A DNA stretch of 64,000 nt from Oenanthe sinensis (Eukaryota > Streptophyta > Magnoliopsida > Apiales > Apiaceae). A program made the position numbers and the translations under genes. This document shows, piece after piece, positions 26,201-38,416 of the stretch (within the stretch, counting starts at the first letter, position 1; every line of letters begins with the position of its first letter). Where the stretch lies: positions 13,475,501 through 13,539,500 of the forward strand of contig CM053795.1 of the NCBI GenBank assembly GCA_028671895.1. Reading direction: 5' to 3'. The notes under the pieces were generated by a model. The model made no database searches. It saw only the letters and a list, made by a program, of their open reading frames with translations, and was not told the origin of the DNA.

Positions 26201-29018
26201 TCCACTTGTATCCACATGCTTTGTGTACCCTCTTTATTTAATTTTTGTTAAAAGGCATCAAGGACTGTTTTGAACAATTGAAAGCAAGAAAAAGAGTACA
26301 ATGTATAGATGGGTTTCTCAGAAGGAGCATAAATACACAAAAATAAAGGTGCACTGTATGCCACTAGCCATATCATGTTATCAAAAACTTAAATATGTAC
26401 TTGACTTATGAAGCCACACTCTTTGATAGTGCGGAAAAGATTAGAATGGGACAAAATGAAATACCCACGGTGATGAATCCAAGTCGAAGTGCAAAGTAAT
26501 CTGACTTCTGAATAGAACTCCTAAATTGTCTGAAAAAACAAAGCTGCAACAATAACAACATATTAATACATATAACATGGAACCATGTAAAGGAAAAAAA
26601 GATGTAGTGGCCTGATAGCTTGAAAATTTATTAATTTTGAAATAGCAAGACGACTTATTACAGCTACCTATAATAGCGAGCACATAAGCTTTATATTATG
26701 GCAGTAGCAGCAATGAAATATAAACTGAGAAAAGTTGTGCCCAATGGCCAATGGAGTTTTATGATGTAATATTCCCAAAGGAAAGCAAAATCGATAAATG
26801 AATGCAATGGAAAAAAATAAAGAGGAAATAAAAGCATAGAGCCCTTAGGTGGCAAATAATTTGTTGCTAGATACATTATTGTCCATCATAAATCAAACAA
26901 TACCACATTATCCTACTAAGAAAAACAAGTAAACTCTGTAATGACCCCACACTTTCCAAATTTAGCGAAAGGTTATGAATGTTACATTAAACCAATGTTA
27001 CTTAATGCTTACACAACAACATGCTTTGATGCTTATGTTTCATGTCCTTGTACTTCTTACACGTATGCACATACATTTAGGTATTGCGTAACCCCAGAAC
27101 AGATTTAGTATAGATATTCACAACCTTGGCCGTAAGACCTATATACTGTTAAATAGCAAAACCTCTAGAAATTTGTGGTACAAAATAAAAATTTCAGTCC
27201 AATGGAACATAATGTAAAACAGAGTTCTTGAGGAAGAAAAATTACCATCCAAATCAGAACCCTACTCCTACTCCAAGGATGAGATGCATGATGTAAGATA
27301 AATGTGGATTGTCGCCTCATGACCTTGTTCTTCTTTACTACACAGAAAAATTAAAAATGTAAACAGTCAGAATTACTTGGCGCAAGTATATATGGGTGTA
27401 TGGAAACATATATATTGACCTTCTAATTAATGGAGGAAAAATATTATATGATTCGTACCTCCTCTATACAATTGATATAATCAGTACAAATAAGATACAT
27501 CTTTTAAGTGAATCGTCAGATGAACTATGATAACTACTTTGGATGTTAGAGATGTCATATTTTCTGGATACTACAGGAGAAAAGTCCAAAGGAAACTCAT
27601 ACTGCAAATAGTTTACATGACTGCTTTGTTGGTTCATCTTGATCTTGATATGTGCATATCGTAGTTTGTACACAAATTTACAGTGGCAGAAACACTGTAA
27701 AAGGTAAACAAGATTTTAATAAAACCTCTTGCCTTGCAAATTGCTTTCAGCTGTAACACTTGCTAGGTATTCCCATTTCCTCCAGCTGTATATCTGTGAA
27801 CAAGTGCATTAAGAATTAAATATTTTTCAGTTGCATTTACGTAATAAGGCCATTTAACATGACACCTTAGACCTATTTTTGTTATTGCTTATAAATAGTG
27901 AAAAGTTTCTTGATCTAATTTCCGTGTTCTTTAGATATGTAAAGATATAGCATTTTCCATGACTGGAGTTGATGGATTCAGTTCTAAACTTTCAAAAAGT
28001 CGCAAATGCGTACCTTGCAACACAACTATACAGAACATGAGTGATGCCAAGAACAAACAAGAAACGGTTAAGTTGTTCAAGACTTTCATGAGAAACAAAA
28101 GGTTCACGCCCCTGCAAAAAGTTTAAATTAATTCTTATTTCTGTGCTCCTATACCACTGGAAAAAAATCTACTTCTGCTTCTAGTTACCTTGCCACAATG
28201 ATGAGGACTAACTGGAAAATTGATTCCTTTAGGCGGATCTTCAGTCTCATTCATGAACACGGACTATCTGATTATAATATGCTCTTTAACTTCGTAATCT
28301 TCTTCAGAACAAAGGAAGAACTTGCTATTGAAAAGAGAGGAGTCTAAACAAATCTGAGAAATCACACTTGCCCATTGCCCCAACAACAAAGATACAAGTC
28401 CAAGCAGCATCAGCTCTGATAACAACATAACAGATTCACTTCATCGTGAAATACATAACGATCATAAAATGTACCTCAAAATCCAGTAGAATGTCTCAGT
28501 TTTCCTTAAAGGCATCCATTTTCATTTTTTAAAATCAATTCCAAATAAATTGTTGTATCATGGTTCATGCATACTTACAAGAACTATTTGATAAGTAGTA
28601 AGATTTCTCAGATTGATCAAACGACATATACATCAAAACGTTCCCAAATTTTAAATTCAAAACATTGCAATATAATTTATGCACACTTGACACTTCAAGA
28701 ACTGTCTATAAGTAAATAAGTTCATATCTTTTGATATGCATAATCTTTTCCAAAGAAGCAAAAAGAGCCTTCCTTCTAGTTTTCTTCAACCACTAAATCC
28801 ATCCAATAACATAGAGTTAAACACAATCAGAATAGATATGTACACACTTCGTAAGAAAAAAAAGAAAAAGAAAGTATCAACTTAGTGACTTTTCCAGATT
28901 TATAGATGGATCTTTGAGCAAAGAAACACAAAAAGACCATGACAGTAGTAACTGCTGCAACTGACCATGTTGGTGTCTCCTTGAGAGACCTCCCTTCTCT
29001 TATTAACAACCCCTCCAT
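23278..29018 (-). pseudogene. MLO: MLO-family seven-TM protein (MLO4/11/14-like), 15 exons, probably disrupted
   Basis: MLO proteins are plasma-membrane seven-helix, calmodulin-binding proteins. Exons (minus): 29018-28890, 28792-~28745, 28415-28189, 28111-~28013, ~27792-27730, ~27350-27246, ~26555-26471, 25615-25530, 25306-25257, 25180-25140, 25046-24876, 24785-24750, 24525-24458, 24198-24138, 23667-23278. The N-terminus EGRSLKETPTWSVA, the calmodulin site ESVRDSLHSWCKRVKERSK and the tail HSFRTFEHATHD fit clade I. There are three lesions: exon 3 has in-frame TAG at 28266-28264; exon 2 lacks the usual MKEE end and any GT donor before a stop; about seven to nine residues are missing at the exon 4/5 junction. 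Introns after exons 5 and 10 start GC. The other exons are intact, so inactivation may be recent, or some lesions may be assembly errors. Confidence 0.8.
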
Positions 29019-29937
29019 CCTTTTCTTTCTTTCAACTTTCTCTTGCTTATAAAGTTTTCACTTTTTACAATTAATGAAAAGACAATGGAAGATGCAGGAC
29101 ATGGGCAACTGAGATTTTTAATGTACATGCATACACACATGTGTGTGTAAAGAAGAGTAGTACTAGTTCCTAGTGCATTGGAGTTGATGAGATCTGTATC
29201 TTTTTGGATTCTCCAAGACCAGCAGTCAGCAGTGCACATGCAAGTTGCATTCTTTTTTAGTACGGAGTTTTTTTTGTCTTGCTCGGGTTGGGAAATTTTA
29301 AAATACCCGGGCGATTTAGGTGTTACATTAGTCGTTATTTATTCCATTAATGATTAAAAAAATTATAATTAAAAAAACCACTTATACTTTCTCCATTTCA
29401 TATTCTTTATTTTTTGACTTTTTATAAAAAAAATTATTAAATAAATAAATAAATATATATATTTATATAAAAGATTTCATTAAAATATTGAAAATTTAAA
29501 ATACACGATATAAACGAGCAACAATTTATATATTATCTTATTATTACTTTAAAAAATTTTAAAAATACATCTTAAACTAGGTTATATATAGTTCCAATAA
29601 TATATATTTTTCAACTATATAATATATATACTTCTTGGTCAAAATTCGATTATTTTAATAAAAAAAAGTTAAACAATAAAAATTAGATTATAATATATAA
29701 TCGATTAAAAAACGTAAAGTCCACAATAATTCCACGAAAAACCCGACCCGGATCAAGAATGCACCCGAACATTATATCAAGTTAACAAAAGAAAGAGGGA
29801 GCGGGCAAATTAAACCTCTAAAAAATTAGGGTTTCAGCACTGTTTCTACTTTCTTCATTCTTCTCTCTAAAATCATACTCAACCAAAGGTAATTTCCTAC
29901 CCTTTCTTCTCCGCATTGCATTGCACACACACACACA

Positions 29938-30006
<69 letters not shown>

Positions 30007-30102
30007 ATATGTGTGCGTGTTGTCAGTTTAGAAGTTGATTGTGTATATTTTCTTGCAAATTCTTGATTTTGTTAGTGAAAAAAAGGGGGCTTTGAGGTAA
30101 AA
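29019..30102. promoter_or_regulatory. Divergent promoter spacer, MLO and CPSF73-I
   Basis: This 1.1-kb spacer lies between two genes that point apart. TTAGGGTTT at 29826-29834 is a telo-box (reverse AAACCCTAA), common just upstream of or in 5' UTRs of plant housekeeping genes. AACCAAAG|GTAATTT near 29888 looks like a 5' UTR splice donor, so an untranslated first exon of CPSF73-I is likely. The AT-rich block at 29380-29700 has no gene. Confidence 0.55.
29924..30004. repeat. Compound (CA)n(TA)n microsatellite before CPSF73-I
   Basis: A short CA run is followed by about 32 TA units (29940-30004), ending ~100 bases upstream of the CPSF73-I start codon, probably inside a 5' UTR intron. Its length is likely polymorphic. 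Confidence 0.9.
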
Positions 30103-33100
30103 ATGACTTCAACGGGACAGCCCACATCGTCTTTAAAGAGGAGAGATTCAATGCCAACAAGAGAAAGTGATCAGCTGATTATAACTCCTTTAGGTGCTGG
30201 CAGTGAAGTGGGTCGTTCTTGCGTTTACATGACTTTTAAAGGCAAAACTGTTCTGGTATTTACATTTCATTTGCTTTTTATAAAAATTTAATCTTTTTTT
30301 TTTGGGAGTTGGGTTTTGTGTGGATATTGTTTGTGGGTTTCTTTTATTTATTTTTATTTTTTTGGGTGTTTGATTTGTTTATAGTTTGATTGTGGGATTC
30401 ATCCGGCTTATTCGGGAATGGCAGCATTGCCGTACTTTGATGAGATTGATCCTTCTACTATTGATGTTCTTCTTATTACTCAGTAAGTTCTTTTTGGGTT
30501 CTTTCTTGCTTGTTCTGCTGTGTTTTAGTGAAAATGTGGGATTATCCATGATTTCTGGGTGAATGCTGTTATGCGTACTTGTGATATATTAGTCAAATTG
30601 GGGATACTGATTATACTTTGCCAAAGTTGTTTGGAGCTATGTCTGATGGTTTGTTTCATTTGAGGTCGTTTGAGAAGATTTGTATTTCTACGGTATTAGT
30701 GGGTTGATTTGTTGAACTTATTTCAACATTTGTTTCCTATGACATTCACTAGAAATATGATAGGTAAAACTGTAAAAGTGGATTTGCTTATCCCTAAAAG
30801 TGTTCTACTAGTGCACACTAAAATTACACACTAGAAAGCATACAGGTCTGACATTCCAGTTTACATTAAAATTCTAGGGCTGTTACCTTGCATGTTTTTG
30901 AAACAGCTGAACATCATTTGAGCTGTATTTAGTACTGCTATATGTAGATATGGATATAAAATGCTGTTTAACTTGACTTTATTTATTGTGCCGGCATTAC
31001 TTTTTTAAATTGAACATTCTGTGTGTGTATCTAATATGTTATGCGTGCAGTTTTCACTTAGATCATGCTGCGTCTCTTCCATACTTCCTGGAGAAGGTTC
31101 GTTGTCCTTCTATCTTTTCTTTTTCTTAGAGTGCATCTGTATTGAAATTTCGTACAGTTTCTTTGCAGACAACTGTGATCAGTTGTTTTGATTGAATATA
31201 ATTTTTTCAGACCACGTTTAAAGGGCGGGTTTTCATGACTCATGCAACAAAGGCTATTTACAAGCTGCTTTTGTCAGATTATGTGAAAGTGAGCAAGGTT
31301 TCTGTTGAGGACATGTTATTTGATGAACAAGACATTCTTCGTTCAATGGATAAAATTGAGGTATGCACATTTATCATTGTAAAAGAGCTACTCTCTATTC
31401 TTAAAATCCATATGTGTAACTCCCTGCCTACAAGAAAGATTGAAAGTTTACTGTCATTCACGCATTGTGGACGCCAATCTGACCATATTTTAGCATCTAG
31501 ATGCTTTCTGGGGTTTTCATGTTAGTTGATACTATATATCAAATGACAAAAGCTTGTCCAACCAGCACCAATTACTTCAATTTCTTTAACTTCTGTCTTC
31601 CATTTGTAATTAATTAAAATAGAGAAAAGTGCATTTTGTGTACATGCATTTTGGGTTTCTAGCCTTGCCATAATAAAGTTCCAAACTCTGCAAAGGCAAT
31701 ACTACACTATCTAAAGATTTATACTATGTGTACTTCCGTCAAAAAAGACTAACGCCGTGAGGGTATTTGTGGAATTCTATTGAGAAAAGTGCACTTTGTG
31801 TACCTGCAGTTTGGGGTTTCCAGCACTTTGTGTACCTGCAATTTGACACTTTATTATGACAAGTGCTGGAAGTCCCAAACTGCAGGTACACTGGAAGTCC
31901 CAAACTGCAGGTACACAAAGTGCACTTTTCTCAATAGAATTCCACAAATACCCTCACGGCGTTAGTCTTTTTTTACGGAAGTACACAAAGTATAAAATTT
32001 TAGATAGTGTAGTATTGCCTTTGCAGAGTTTGGAACTTTATTATGGCAAGTGCTGGAATTCCCAAACTGCAGGTACACAAAGTGCACTTTTCTCATTAAA
32101 ATATTATTAGTTATACTGCTATGCTTGATGCTGACCATGAAGACCAGTTAATAATGGTATGACACCTTTGATTTGGTCCCCTTGAAATGCAATTTGGTTG
32201 TCCTGAACTTTACATCTCGTGTAAGTTGTATCAATTTTTAATGTTCCTGTTTATCAGGTTATTGACTTCCATCAGACATTGGAAGTAAATGGTATTCGCT
32301 TCTGGTGTTATACTGCTGGTCATGTCCTTGGTGCTGCTATGTTTATGGTTGACATTGCTGGTGTCAGAGTTCTCTATACTGGAGACTTTTCACGAGAAGA
32401 AGATAGGCATCTTCGTGCTGCTGAGCTCCCACAATTTTCCCCTGACATCTGTATTATTGAATCCACATACGGTGTTCAACTCCAGCAGTCAAGAAGTGTG
32501 CGCGAGAAGCGGTTCACTGATGTGATTCACTCTACTGTTGCGCAAGGGGGCCGTGTCCTGATTCCTGCTTTTGCTCTTGGCCGTGCCCAAGAACTACTAC
32601 TAATACTTGATGAATATTGGGCAAACCATCCTGAGCTCCATAACATCCCCATATATTATGCTTCTCCACTAGCAAAAAGGTGCATGGCTGTTTATCAGAC
32701 TTATATCAATTCCATGAATGAAAGAATTCGCAACCAGTTTGCCACTTCAAACCCTTTTGATTTCAAACACATATCACCATTGAAAAGCATCGATAACTTT
32801 GACGATGTTGGCCCATCTGTTGTGATGGCAAGTCCGGGTGGGCTTCAGAGCGGGTTGTCTAGACAACTATTTGACAAATGGTGTGGTGACAAGAAAAATT
32901 CTTGTCTTATCCCTGGTTATGTAGTGGAAGGAACACTAGCAAAAACTATCATTAATGAACCCAAGGAAGTCCAACTCATGAATGGTTTGACTGCTCCTCT
33001 GAACATGCAAGTCCATTACATATCCTTTTCGGCTCACGCAGATTATGCCCAAACAAGTACGTTCTTAAAAGAGCTCATGCCTCCAAACATAATTCTCGTT

Positions 33101-33898
33101 CATGGAGAAGCTAATGAGATGGGGAGGCTCAAGCAAAAGCTTATATCTTTATTTGCTGATCGTAACACCAAAATCATCTCCCCTAAAAACTGCCAATCTG
33201 TTGAAATGTATTTCAACTCGGAGAAAATGGCAAAAACAATAGGGAAGTTGGCTGAAAAGACCCCAGAAGTTGGAGAAGCTGCAAGTGGCTTGTTGGTGAA
33301 GAAAGGATTTTCTTACCAAATCATGGCCAGTGAAGATTTGCATGTTTTCTCCCAGCTGTCTACAGCTAACGTCATGCAAAGAATTAGCATTCCTTACACA
33401 GGTGCCTTTGGTGTGATTAAGCACCGGCTCAAACAGATATACGAGAGTGTTGAATCTTCTACAGATGATGAATCTGGGGTTCCAACTTTGCGTGTGCACG
33501 ATAGAGTGACAGTGAAGCAAGAGTCAGAGAAACACATCTCACTACACTGGAGTGCAGACCCTATTAGTGATATGGTATCAGATTCAGTTGTGGCTCTGGT
33601 ATTAAACGCCAGCAGAGAGATGCCCAAGGTGGTGGTTGAGTCAGAACCTGTAAAAGATGAAGTAGAAGACGAGAAGAAAGCCGAGAAAATCATCCATGCC
33701 ATCCTTGTTTCTCTCTTTGGTGATGTTAAGTTAGGAGAGAATGGGAAGCTGGTCATTACAGTAGATGGGAACGTGGCAAATCTTGATAAACAGAGCGGTG
33801 ACGTTGAAAGTGAAAATGCAGGTCTAAAGGAACGTGTAAGGATTGCATTTCAACGGATTCAGACAGCTGTGAAGCCTATCCCCCTCTCTGCATCTTAA
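30103..33898 (+). CDS. CPSF73-I: CPSF73-I, cleavage and polyadenylation endonuclease, 5 exons
   Basis: This is the zinc-dependent endonuclease that cuts pre-mRNA at the poly(A) site in the nuclear CPSF complex. Exons: 30103-30255, 30385-30482, 31051-31096, 31211-31360, 32258-33898; 695 aa, close to the ~690 aa of plant CPSF73-I. It has a metallo-beta-lactamase fold with HFHLDH at residues 84-89 (built across the exon 2/3 junction), AGHVLGAA (H171) and YTGDFSREEDRHL (D192). The beta-CASP part follows, with PAFALGRAQELLLIL, ASPGGLQSG, SFSAHADY and the late His in ILVHGE. The C-terminal region matches CPSF73-type tails. Intron 4 carries a hairpin MITE. All catalytic residues I can check are present. 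Confidence 0.97.
31622..32094. mobile_element. Hairpin MITE, Mutator-like (9-bp TSD), in CPSF73-I intron 4
   Basis: Perfect 9-bp target duplication ATTAAAATA at 31613-31621 and 32095-32103. The ends are GAGAAAAGTGC and GCACTTTTCTC. The 473 bp fold almost end to end: GTGGAATTCTATTGAG near 31770 is mirrored near 31932, and the outer arms with ACTAACGCCGTGAGGGTATT are mirrored around 31955. The nested inner end motif repeats the outer one. It has no coding capacity. Confidence 0.85.
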
Positions 33899-35188
33899 GC
33901 TTCTGACCACTTAGCTCTTTGTTTGACATGATGTGTTTACATTGCTGACTATAGATGTTTGTACTTGTATTCAGTTGAGATATATATGCTTAAAACGAAA
34001 ACGGCAAATCCTTATTCATAGCAACTTTGTATTACTCATTTGACACACAAATTATTCCTCTTTTTTTTCTGTTTCAATTTTCCCATTAAATGCTTGATAA
34101 TGGTGACTAATGAGTAATGTGTATACACTACATTGCAGCTTTGCAAGTGTAGGCAAATGAGAATGTAGTCATGTGAATCTGCTTGAAAATCAACTTGACT
34201 GTATTGAATAATGTGAGCTTTAGGAGTAGGTAGCCTCTTTCAACCACAAACACACACAAACTCATATTATACTTTTTTTATAAATTATTTATTACTTACT
34301 GTACAATTTTATAAGTTTTATTTAAAAAACAATTATACTTTCTTAGTATTTTCAATTTTTGCAAGTAAAGTTATATATTTAAGAAAAAACAGCGTTTCTA
34401 TGATGCTCCATATAGATTGTTTCTTCATATAAATTTCCTTCCCATATAAAAAAACAGAAAAACGCATTTTGTGTAACTGCAGTTTGGGGCTTCCAACACT
34501 TGTCATAATAAAGTTCCAAACTCTGCAAAAACAATACTACGCTATCTAAAATTTTATATTTTGTGTACTTACGTCAAAAAAGACTAAAATCCCAAATTGC
34601 AGATACACAAAGTGCACTTTTCTCAAAGTGCACTAATTATCCGGCACTTGCTATAATAAAGTGCCAAATTACAGGTGCACAAAGTGCTGGAAATCCCAAA
34701 CTGCAGGTATACAAAGTGCACTTTTATTAATAGAATTTCACAAATATTCTCACGGCGTTAGTCTTTTTTGACGAAAGTACAAAATGTATAAATCTTTAGA
34801 TAGTGTAGTATTGCCTTTGTAGAGTTTGGAACTTTATTATAGCAAATGCTGGAAGCTCAAACTACAGGTACACAAAATGCACTTTTCTCATAAATAAATT
34901 AAAAATGTTGATGAAATATATTTATTTAATTAAAATAAAAAGATTAAAAAAATTATAGTGCATCACATTTGTAGTGATGTATGTATAATTTTCACAATGG
35001 TAGCGTTTTACTTTTGACCAATAATAAAACCCACTTTTAGGCCTTGTTTTTCTTGATCCACCTCACGCAAAAAGTCCATCTTCCACCTATACAATACATG
35101 TTCTTTGCATTTTTTCATATCATTTACATTTATTTATATTTATATATACCCCCTTTTAATTCTTCATCAAATTTCATACCCTTTAATC
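33899..35188. other. Spacer between CPSF73-I and the B3 gene
   Basis: The first ~150 bases are probably the CPSF73-I 3' UTR. The middle is occupied by the second hairpin MITE (34455-34889). The last ~200 bases should contain the B3 gene promoter and 5' UTR. No further gene is visible. Confidence 0.55.
34455..34889. mobile_element. Second copy of the Mutator-like hairpin MITE
   Basis: This has the same family sequence as 31622-32094, including the CTCACGGCGTTAGTC block, GATAGTGTAGTATTGCC and the CACAAAGTGCACTTTTCTC ends. The flanks ATAAAAAAA (34446-34454) and ATAAATAAA (34890-34898) match 8 of 9. It is more diverged inside and 38 bp shorter. Confidence 0.8.
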
Positions 35189-37255
35189 ATGCTTGGCTTT
35201 GTTGCTGATCAATTTGCTGCTTCTTCTGCTGCTCCTAAACCTAGTAATCCACTTGCTTTCTTTTTAATTCAATACCTTTAAATTTAAATATGGGCTTTTG
35301 ATTTTTCATGTGATTTGTTAATGTACGGGATTGTTTATTTGTACTTTTTGTTGATTTCAAGATTTTTATGCATCTGCTGTAGTAAATTTTGTAGGTTATT
35401 TGGATTGTGAATTGTTTTCTGGGTTTGCTTGATTGGTGTATTTATATTTGTTTTTTATTAATCTGTAATTGTGGGACTTGTTCATACAGCTGAATTGTAA
35501 TTAATTTGTAAACAAATGAGAAATGAAGCTTGTAGTTTGTTGAACAAATTTAGGTACTAATTGTAATGATGATTACTATTATAAGTGGGGGCAAGGCATG
35601 GCGAATTATGGTGTGTTGAATATTCAATCTTTTACATCTGTATGTGATGCAATGAATTGTTACCTGTTTTCTATGAAGGAATTGATAGAATTATGAGAAA
35701 ACCCGTCGAAGTATTTCTTGTAATTATATAGACGTGCTTTATATTTGGTTAATGTGATTATATGGCTTGTGGGAGATTCAACATTCATTGCAGTGGAGCT
35801 GCAAAAATAATGATAATTTTGGTTGGTTGTTTCTGTAGGATACTCTTACTCAAGTTTGATTGTCATTTTTTATTCTCTTCAGGAAGGTGTTTTTTTTTGA
35901 CGAGCTTTTTAGGAAATAACTATGGGGCAAGTGGGCAACTCGAACTAATGTTGTAGAATAGGGTATCTTCTTTTGCATTCTCCTTTGTGAAGAGTGATTA
36001 TTAAATCTGCATGTACTGCTAATTGGTCTGTAGGCTCTACAATGGTTTTCGTTATAAATTATGAGCCGTGCTAAATCTAATATATTGAGTAGGTAAAGTG
36101 ACCCAATATTCCTTTTTATTTTCACTTTCAGGAATGAGGAGAGCGAGATCATATAATGTTTCCAGTCAAGGGCAGGATGGGTGGACCATTAGAAAGACCC
36201 TCACTTTGTCCGATGTCGATATCACTCATCCATTCCTCACTTTGCCTCGTCAACCAGTTGAAAACTATATACTTGTGCATTTGACACAGGTAGAGCGGAA
36301 TCAATTAAATAATAGAGAGCAGGTAACTATTAATGCTCGGGATGAGGATACAGGGGAGACTCATGTCATGAAGTTGAAGTGGCGTGGCAGTTATTATAAC
36401 CTTATTGGAAAATGGGGCAAACTTGTTCGAGCTAAGGGACTTGATGCTGGAAGAGAAATAAAACTACGCTGGTTTAATGGATGCCTACATTTCTCAGTTC
36501 CGAACCTGCAGGTTGCGACTGCAATACCAATACAAATGATTGCACCACCAATACTTCGAGAACAATGGCCTATTAGAAAGGTTTTAACACTGTCTGATGT
36601 GGATACTAATCATCCATTCTTACCATTGGCACGGCGATCAGTCGAAGATCATATTCTTATTCATTGGACTCAGCAGCAAAGAGAGCTTTTAAGAAATGAA
36701 GAACAAGTTAATGTAAATGCTCTAGACGTTGATAGTGGGGATATGTATGTAATGAAATTGAGGTGGCGTGGAAATTATTATAATCTTATTGGGAAATGGG
36801 GAAAAATCATTCGGCAAAAGGGACTTGGTGTAGGAAAAGAGATAAAAATATGTTGGGGTAATGGATGCTTGAACTTTTCAGTTCCTTATGAACGAAATGT
36901 TGTAGTTCTACCAGGACAGGAACAATGGCCTATTAAGAAGGCACTAACTTTATCTGATGTGGATACCAATCATCCATTTCTCACTTTGCCCGGGAAAGCT
37001 GTTGAAGATCATATTCTATATTACTTGACACTTCAAGCACGAGAACAATTGAGAGTCGAACGCCAACTCAATATTAATGCTCGCGATGATGACACAGGTG
37101 ATCTATATATTATGAAGTTGAAATGGCGTGGGAGTTATTATAATCTTATTGGTAAATGGGGTCAGATTATCAGAGGGAAAAGACTTCAGGTCGGAAGAGA
37201 AATAAGAGTTCGCTGGGATAATGGGTGCCTAATCTTCTCAGTTCCAGAATCATAG
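35189..37255 (+). CDS. Protein with three tandem B3-like domains, 2 exons
   Basis: This is a putative DNA-binding protein. Exon 1 is 35189-35243 (MLGFVADQF start) and exon 2 is 36132-37255, joined CCT A|GA ATG; 392 aa. Exon 2 consists of three repeats at residues about 36-142, 164-270 and 284-390, each starting W.I+K.LTLSDVD..HPFL and ending KWRGSYYNLIGKWG ... GREI..RW.NGCL.FSVP. This order (SDV near the start, V.G.W in the middle, a GDEI-like turn, F.V at the end) resembles the plant B3 domains of the At1g05920/At2g31420 type. Assignment is from motif memory, not a search. If exon 1 is not used, ATG at 36134 gives 373 aa. The target DNA is unknown. Confidence 0.72.
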
Positions 37256-38357
37256 CTGCATTCATGGTGTATAGGTAGGATTTTCTATATGTACTCTCTA
37301 CATGTGTATCAGTTAGTAACTTAGTATATTATTTTTTACTTTTTAGATGTGTTGAAAGTTATATACATGTGCATGAAGGGTCTATTTCTTGAACAGAAAT
37401 GTCTTTATGAAGCCTGTCCAAATTCTCCTTGCTGTTACTGAGTTAGATTAGTAAGTGTTAAAAATTAGAACCTTAGTGGCTCAAAAGTAGGACAGTAATT
37501 TGCTTGTTGTTCTTACTTTAAAAGTTAAATTTGCAATTAGAAAGAAACATGTAATTTACGAGAAACTATTTGCTGGAGAATTCTTAGGGATAAGATACTA
37601 TGGCCCTGTGATTTTAATTCGTTTAAACCAAAGGTTGTTGTAGACTCATAGCGTACTCTATGATTTTTTTAAGATCGTAAACTTTGTGCTACATTTATTC
37701 TGTGGATTTTAATTTTTGAAAATAAGATGTGATGAAACATCAATTAAATAATATTCATTGTACCACCCCATTCTTCCTCCAAAGTAGTCCTTTAGGTGTG
37801 AGAAGGCATATGAATGTAAAATTAAACTTTTTGTTGAGAACATTGTTTTCAGCACAAGATTTTGTATATTGACGAACTTTAATTGTTTTATCATTTCTTA
37901 TAAAAATTAAAAGGTGTTTAGTTAATTCTTATACATTCTTAGTATACCATTAGTCCATTACTAGGTGAACAAGAATTTTGGGTGCTTACGTGTTCTTGTC
38001 ACCATATTTACCTCTGCATCTTGTGTTGATGATTGAACTCATGCAAATGTGACTCGATGCCGGTTTTAGGTATCTGATTATTTTTCTTTCAACCCTAAAA
38101 AATACGTACACGAAATCCAACACGTACATGTAACTTTGACTCCTGATACATCTTGTATGTGCCTAAATCGAGTTTTGCCTTTGTTTACCAGTTACTCGGT
38201 TACTTTCCACAATTTTAGTACTCTTATGTTCTGAAAGGGCTGGTGACATTGTCAACGTGCGGATTATCATGGCAAAATATATATTTATGATGGTTAATTT
38301 AAATTTGATGCTTTGTATACCATAGAAGGCATGAACACTTTGTTGAGAAAGGAACAC

Positions 38358-38416
38358 CTCCCCCCCACCCCCCCCCCCCCCACCCCACCCCACCCCACCC
38401 CACCCCACCCCACCCA
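38358..38416. repeat. C-tract and (CCCCA)n repeat
   Basis: A long C run passes into eight or so CCCCA units. On the minus strand this is G-rich with regular G4 runs, able in principle to form G-quadruplexes. A separate run of 18 G occurs at 38505-38522. Confidence 0.9.

Noticed and set aside
28264..28342. A 79-nt cryptic intron (GTTAAAGAG...TTTTCCAG) that would splice out the MLO exon 3 stop
   Set aside because: It would join GAA to TTAGTCC and shift the frame before exon 4; the donor is also poor.
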